From: Bacilli bacterium
GTDB lineage: Bacteria > Bacillota_I > Bacilli_A > RF39 > UBA660
DNA: 17,844 nucleotides
Assembly (NCBI GenBank): GCA_900766325.1
Contig: CAAFVA010000087.1
Coordinates: forward strand, 1 to 17,844
Direction of reading: 5' to 3'
In this document: in pieces, positions 14,677-17,844 of the stretch
How the letters are laid out: each line of letters starts with the position of its first letter
How positions within the stretch are numbered: the first letter of the stretch is position 1
The notes under the pieces: model-generated
Databases searched by the model: none
Seen by the model: only the letters and a program-made list of their open reading frames with translations
Told to the model about the DNA's origin: nothing
Program-made: the position numbers and the translations under genes

Positions 14677-15531
14677 ATGGGGACATTATTTGTAGTTGCA
14701 ACGCCAATTGGTAATTTAAATGACTTTTCTTTAAGAGCAATAGAAACCTTAAAAACTTGTGATTTAATATTGGCAGAAGACACAAGACAGACAATAAAGT
14801 TACTTAATCATTTTGAAATTAAAAACAAGATGATTTCGTATCATAAGTTCAATGAAATAACAAGGACAAAAGAAGTCATAGAGGAACTTAAAAATGGTAA
14901 AAAAATAGCACTCGTATCTGATGCAGGAACGCCGTGTATATCAGATCCTGGATACGTCTTAGTAAAACAAGCTAGGGAAAATAATATTAAAGTTATTGCA
15001 ATACCAGGATGTTCTGCGGTAATATCAGCTTTATCGGTTAGCGGCGTGGATACTTCTTCCTTTGCTTTTTTAGGATTTGTTCCTGTTGAAAACAAGAGTA
15101 AAAAAGAGTTTTTTAACAACCTAAAAACAATGTCTATTAAAACGAAAGTCGTTTATGAATCTCCAAAACGCATCCTAAAATTTTTGGGTGAATTAAAAAA
15201 AGAAATACCAGGATGCGTGGTTTGCGTATGCTCTGAAATTACTAAGCTTCATGAGTCTTATAAATATGGTAAAATAGAAGAAGTTTACGAAATAATGATT
15301 AATGATCCAGATTCGTTAAAAGGCGAATACGTGGTACTTATACATAACGAACCATTTTTAGATGATAAAGATGAAACCTTTAGTTTAGAAGCACAAATAA
15401 TTAACGAAATGAAAATTAATGGCTGTTCTTTAAAAGAAGCAATTAATTTTGTTAGTAATAAAAACAAAAATATTAGTAAAAAAGACGTTTATAACGCTGG
15501 TTTGAATTTAAGAAAAATGTTAAGTATATAA
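14677..15531 (+). CDS. rsmI: 16S rRNA (cytidine1402-2'-O)-methyltransferase RsmI
   Basis: This 284-residue protein matches RsmI in length (E. coli 286). Landmarks are VATPIGNLNDFSLRA at residues 7-21, AEDTRQT at about 34-40, and SDAGTPCISDPG from S81. The fold is the tetrapyrrole-methylase type, and S-adenosylmethionine donates the methyl group to the 2'-O of C1402 in the P-site region of the 30S subunit. A small C-terminal helical domain (about 230-284) is present as usual. GAGGGTGAT precedes the ATG. Followed after 16 nt by a possible leader peptide and small membrane protein. Confident call. Confidence 0.96.
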   Translation: MGTLFVVATPIGNLNDFSLRAIETLKTCDLILAEDTRQTIKLLNHFEIKNKMISYHKFNEITRTKEVIEELKNGKKIALVSDAGTPCISDPGYVLVKQARENNIKVIAIPGCSAVISALSVSGVDTSSFAFLGFVPVENKSKKEFFNNLKTMSIKTKVVYESPKRILKFLGELKKEIPGCVVCVCSEITKLHESYKYGKIEEVYEIMINDPDSLKGEYVVLIHNEPFLDDKDETFSLEAQIINEMKINGCSLKEAINFVSNKNKNISKKDVYNAGLNLRKMLSI

Positions 15532-15547
15532 TATAAGAAGGTCAATA

Positions 15548-15577
15548 ATGATTGTATTTCATATAATATTAATATGA
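15548..15577 (+). CDS. Possible 9-residue leader peptide
   Basis: AAGAAGG (15535-15541) is followed at 6 nt by ATG and nine codons (MIVFHIILI), ending in TGA at 15575-15577. This stop overlaps the ATG of the next gene as ATGA. The next gene has no ribosome site of its own, so this short frame would be how ribosomes reach it. The peptide itself may have no function. Confidence 0.45.
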   Translation: MIVFHIILI

Positions 15578-15807
15578 AGATACGTATAATTTTTAACATT
15601 TTGGTTCAATTTATGATTCTTTTGGTGTCAGTGGCACGATACTTTGATGTTTTAGACATAAGGTTTTTAATATCACTAGCACTTATTTATTTAATTTTTA
15701 TTCCAAGTATTATAGAATTTTCTTTTCACGTTAAGTTTAAAAGCATCGTTCATTACTTGGTAACATTAATATGTTTAATTATTTTTTTAATTTTAATTGC
15801 AATTTAA
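15574..15807 (+). CDS. Small hydrophobic membrane protein (77 aa), unknown function
   Basis: Three hydrophobic segments (about 6-24, 29-48 and 57-77) separated by short charged turns make this an integral membrane protein. No family is recognised. There is no Shine-Dalgarno before its ATG, and no in-frame ATG upstream before the rsmI stop; expression probably depends on coupling to the 9-residue frame. The reading is plausible because the hydrophobic pattern spans the whole frame, but AT-rich DNA can yield such frames by chance. Confidence 0.5.
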   Translation: MKIRIIFNILVQFMILLVSVARYFDVLDIRFLISLALIYLIFIPSIIEFSFHVKFKSIVHYLVTLICLIIFLILIAI

Positions 15808-15824
15808 TAAGTTTGTTATATAAT
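15797..15824 (+). promoter_or_regulatory. Promoter of the nucleotidyltransferase-like gene
   Basis: TTGCAA (15797-15802), 16-nt spacer, TATAAT (15819-15824). The -35 lies in the end of the 77-residue gene. Confidence 0.6.
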
Positions 15825-15861
15825 AAAAATATAAAGACAATAACGAAATGGAAGGTTTAAT

Positions 15862-16575
15862 ATGAATGGTAACTATAATGATATAATTGACATTATTATC
15901 ACGTTAATAGATGATGAAGAAATAGCTAATTCTATCGTGGTCTCAGGAAGTATTGTTCCTTATATAATCATGAATAAAGAGTCTTATGAATACCATACTG
16001 ATTTTTATGTTTTGGTCAAGGAAAAGAAAATTTCAAACGTGCGTGATAAAATAAAAAAATTGTCAAAAGAATATGCGTTTGACGTTATATCCGATTCAAA
16101 AACTTATTCGAAAAATGATTATGGTTTTAAAATAAAATATGAAAATACCACGGTCGGCTTTTTTCCTTATTCTCTTATCGATAATAATTTCTCAATAAAA
16201 ACGTACGGGTTAAACGAAAGTACAAAAGAGGTAAAATTAAAAACAAAGATAGTTCCTAACATCACAAAAAGTAGCGTTATAAGGCTTACTAAGTTTACGA
16301 AGGAAAAAACACTTAGAATAATGAGTCCAGAATTCATTCTTGCGGATAAAGAAGTAAGGGAGAAAGAACCTGGTAATCCGACTAAAGAAACGATGCATTT
16401 ATTAAATAAAATAAGTGATGAAAGTGTACTTAAGGTTGTAAGAGAAAGTGTAAGTAATACAAAAATAAAAGTAGAAACAAAAAAAATGAAAGAAAATAAC
16501 TTGTTACTAATTGTTATTTTAGGTGTCTTAATACTATTATTAGTTGTGGTAGCGTACATTTGTTTTAAAAAATAA
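15862..16575 (+). CDS. Degenerate nucleotidyltransferase-fold protein with C-terminal membrane anchor
   Basis: Residues about 20-115 resemble the minimal nucleotidyltransferase fold: a helix, then VVSGSIVPYII with G29-S30, then HTDFYVLV with D47 at the end of the metal-binding strand. The second acid of the DxD/E pair is Y49, so catalysis by the usual two-metal mechanism is unlikely. The middle (about 120-205) is unassigned. A strong single membrane helix covers about 213-234, followed by KK, which places the large domain in the cytoplasm as a tail-anchored protein. GGAAGG sets the start. The assignment rests on a weak motif and could be wrong. Confidence 0.55.
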   Translation: MNGNYNDIIDIIITLIDDEEIANSIVVSGSIVPYIIMNKESYEYHTDFYVLVKEKKISNVRDKIKKLSKEYAFDVISDSKTYSKNDYGFKIKYENTTVGFFPYSLIDNNFSIKTYGLNESTKEVKLKTKIVPNITKSSVIRLTKFTKEKTLRIMSPEFILADKEVREKEPGNPTKETMHLLNKISDESVLKVVRESVSNTKIKVETKKMKENNLLLIVILGVLILLLVVVAYICFKK

Positions 16576-16595
16576 TCCCAAATTGGGATTTTTTT
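16574..16595 (+). terminator. Terminator of the nucleotidyltransferase-like gene
   Basis: A 6-bp stem AATCCC/GGGATT (16574-16579 with 16585-16590), 5-nt loop and T7. The stop codon overlaps the left arm. Confidence 0.8.
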
Positions 16596-16622
16596 AGTAT
16601 AATTATTATAGAGGTGATCATG

Positions 16623-17819
16623 ATGGAAAGAATTATATTTCATGTTGATGTAAACAATGCGTTTTTATCATGGTCTGCTTTGGAAATGCTAAAAAATGGT
16701 AGTAAAATAGACATAAGAACGATTCCCGCTGTTGTTGGTGGTGATGAAAAGGAAAGAAAAGGTGTTGTGGTCGCTAAAAGTTATCCTGCTAAAAAAGCCG
16801 GAATCACAACTGGAGAACCAATATATTTAGCAAGGAGAAAAGTCGATAAGCTATACGTTGTTAAATCCGATAGACAAAAATATGTAGAATATTCTGATGC
16901 CTTTTATAAAATATTATGTAAGTATAGTCCTTTAGTGGAAAGATATTCAATAGATGAATGTTTTTTGGATATGAGTGGCATGCAAAAAATATTTAAAGAT
17001 ATGGTTCAAACTGCGTATAAAATAAAAGAAGAAATAAAAGAATCTCTTGGTTTTACGGTTAACGTAGGAATCGGGAATTCAAAGCTATGTGCTAAAATGG
17101 CGAGTGATTTTGAAAAGCCTAATAAAGTTCATACTCTTTTTGATAGCGAAATAAAAGAAAAAATGTGGCCGTTAAACGTGGATGATTTATTTATGGTTGG
17201 TAAAAGGTCTAGTGCAAAATTACACGAAATGGGTATAAATACGATTTATGATCTTGCACATGCTGACGTTAATTTGTTAATTAATAGGTTTAAATCAATG
17301 GGAAAAATGATGCATGAATATGCAAACGGCATTGACAACTCATCCGTTGGTAAAGTAAAACCTAAAAATCAAGGAATTGGACATTCCACCACTTTGCCAG
17401 AAGATGTTAGTGATTTAGTTAGTTTAAAAAAAGTTCTTTATAAACTTTCTTGTATGGTAGGGGCAAGACTAAGAACCCAAGAAAAACTAGCTACGGTTGT
17501 TTACGTGCAGTTAAAAAATAATAATTTTATAAGTTATGGCCATCAAAAAAAATTAGTTAGTCCAATATCTTCTAATGAGGATATATATGATGTATCTTGT
17601 GAATTATTAAAAAGTATGTGGAAAGGTGACCCAATAAGACTAGTGGGAGTAAGAGTAAGTGATTTTACCGATAAAGCTTATGAACAGATATCTTTATTTG
17701 AGGAAGCAGGAAAAACAAAAAAAAGAGATAAAGTGCAAAAAGCGGTGGATGAAATAAATAAAAAATATGGTATTAATACCATAAAAAGTGCAGCGTTACT
17801 TAACAAACAAGATGAGTAA
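16623..17819 (+). CDS. dinB: Y-family translesion DNA polymerase (DinB/UmuC-like)
   Basis: This 398-residue polymerase has the catalytic acids D9 in FHVDVNNAF and D111-E112 in RYSIDECFLDM. Palm and fingers run to about 165, the HhH thumb to about 240, and the little finger to about 345. Near the C-terminus QISLF (355-359) is a canonical beta-clamp binding motif, so it can be recruited to stalled forks. The NNAF in place of the DinB DCFFA-type motif, and the SIDECFLDM segment, match the Bacillota UmuC/DinB-like branch; whether it is Pol IV or V type is not settled. The ATG at 16623 lies 8 nt after GAGG; 16620 is possible. No LexA box seen in the 38-nt upstream gap. Confidence 0.93.
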   Translation: MERIIFHVDVNNAFLSWSALEMLKNGSKIDIRTIPAVVGGDEKERKGVVVAKSYPAKKAGITTGEPIYLARRKVDKLYVVKSDRQKYVEYSDAFYKILCKYSPLVERYSIDECFLDMSGMQKIFKDMVQTAYKIKEEIKESLGFTVNVGIGNSKLCAKMASDFEKPNKVHTLFDSEIKEKMWPLNVDDLFMVGKRSSAKLHEMGINTIYDLAHADVNLLINRFKSMGKMMHEYANGIDNSSVGKVKPKNQGIGHSTTLPEDVSDLVSLKKVLYKLSCMVGARLRTQEKLATVVYVQLKNNNFISYGHQKKLVSPISSNEDIYDVSCELLKSMWKGDPIRLVGVRVSDFTDKAYEQISLFEEAGKTKKRDKVQKAVDEINKKYGINTIKSAALLNKQDE

Positions 17820-17844
17820 TAACATTATCCATAACTAATTTATA

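Noticed and set aside
16167..16643. 158-codon minus-strand frame across the nucleotidyltransferase-like gene
   Set aside because: It crosses a terminator and the dinB start and is the hydrophobic complement of Lys-rich codons.
1..17844. TGA read as Trp, as in mycoplasmas
   Set aside because: TGG is used for Trp, several genes end sensibly at TGA, and the only intact tRNA-Trp has anticodon CCA.

Overview
The window is AT-rich bacterial DNA with short intergenic gaps, strong AGGAGG/GGGTGAT-type ribosome sites, sigma-A-like promoters and a CIRCE operator. This fits a low-GC Bacillota. The mix of cell-wall genes (VanY-type carboxypeptidase), a ClpB lacking its N-terminal domain and many small unassigned membrane proteins suggests an uncultured gut lineage near Erysipelotrichia/RF39/Mollicutes-related Bacilli; that placement is inference. 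TGG encodes Trp, the only complete tRNA-Trp seen has a CCA anticodon, and TGA ends several genes, so the standard bacterial code applies.

Positions 1-1600 form an integrase module on the minus strand. An intact tRNA-Trp (1472-1545) with its promoter and terminator is followed by a 61-nt segment able to fold as a pseudoknot, a tyrosine recombinase, and an overlapping SymE-like small protein whose terminator sits at 84-117. At the left edge, in opposite orientation, lies a tRNA-Trp copy that is identical over 39 nt but has lost its T-stem and 3' acceptor. The recombinase is therefore flanked by an inverted, not direct, tRNA repeat.

Positions 1650-6450 look chromosomal: a CmpB-type membrane protein, a diiron ferritin-like protein and a cytidine-deaminase-family enzyme on the plus strand; a VanY-like carboxypeptidase and an MgtC/SapB protein on the minus strand; then a polyprenyl diphosphate synthase (plus) facing a stand-alone AraC-type DNA-binding protein (minus).

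Positions 6550-11900 are the least understood part. An orphan VirD4/TraG-like ATPase without membrane anchor comes first, followed by a four-gene operon: histidine phosphatase, a 580-residue protein with a transglutaminase-like Cys-His-Asp triad, a 69-residue helical protein overlapping it by ATGA, and an unknown N-terminal domain fused to a zeta-toxin-like P-loop kinase. The operon ends in its own terminator.

Positions 11900-17844 return to core functions: CIRCE-controlled clpB, a small AT-hook-like membrane protein, rsmI, a possible leader peptide coupled to a 77-residue membrane protein, a degenerate nucleotidyltransferase-fold protein with a C-terminal membrane anchor, and a Y-family DNA polymerase with a clamp-binding motif. 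I see nothing supportable in the final 25 bases. In at least six places the stop codon lies inside or on the edge of an intrinsic-terminator stem, a compact gene-end style repeated through the window. There is no CRISPR array, rRNA or insertion sequence.
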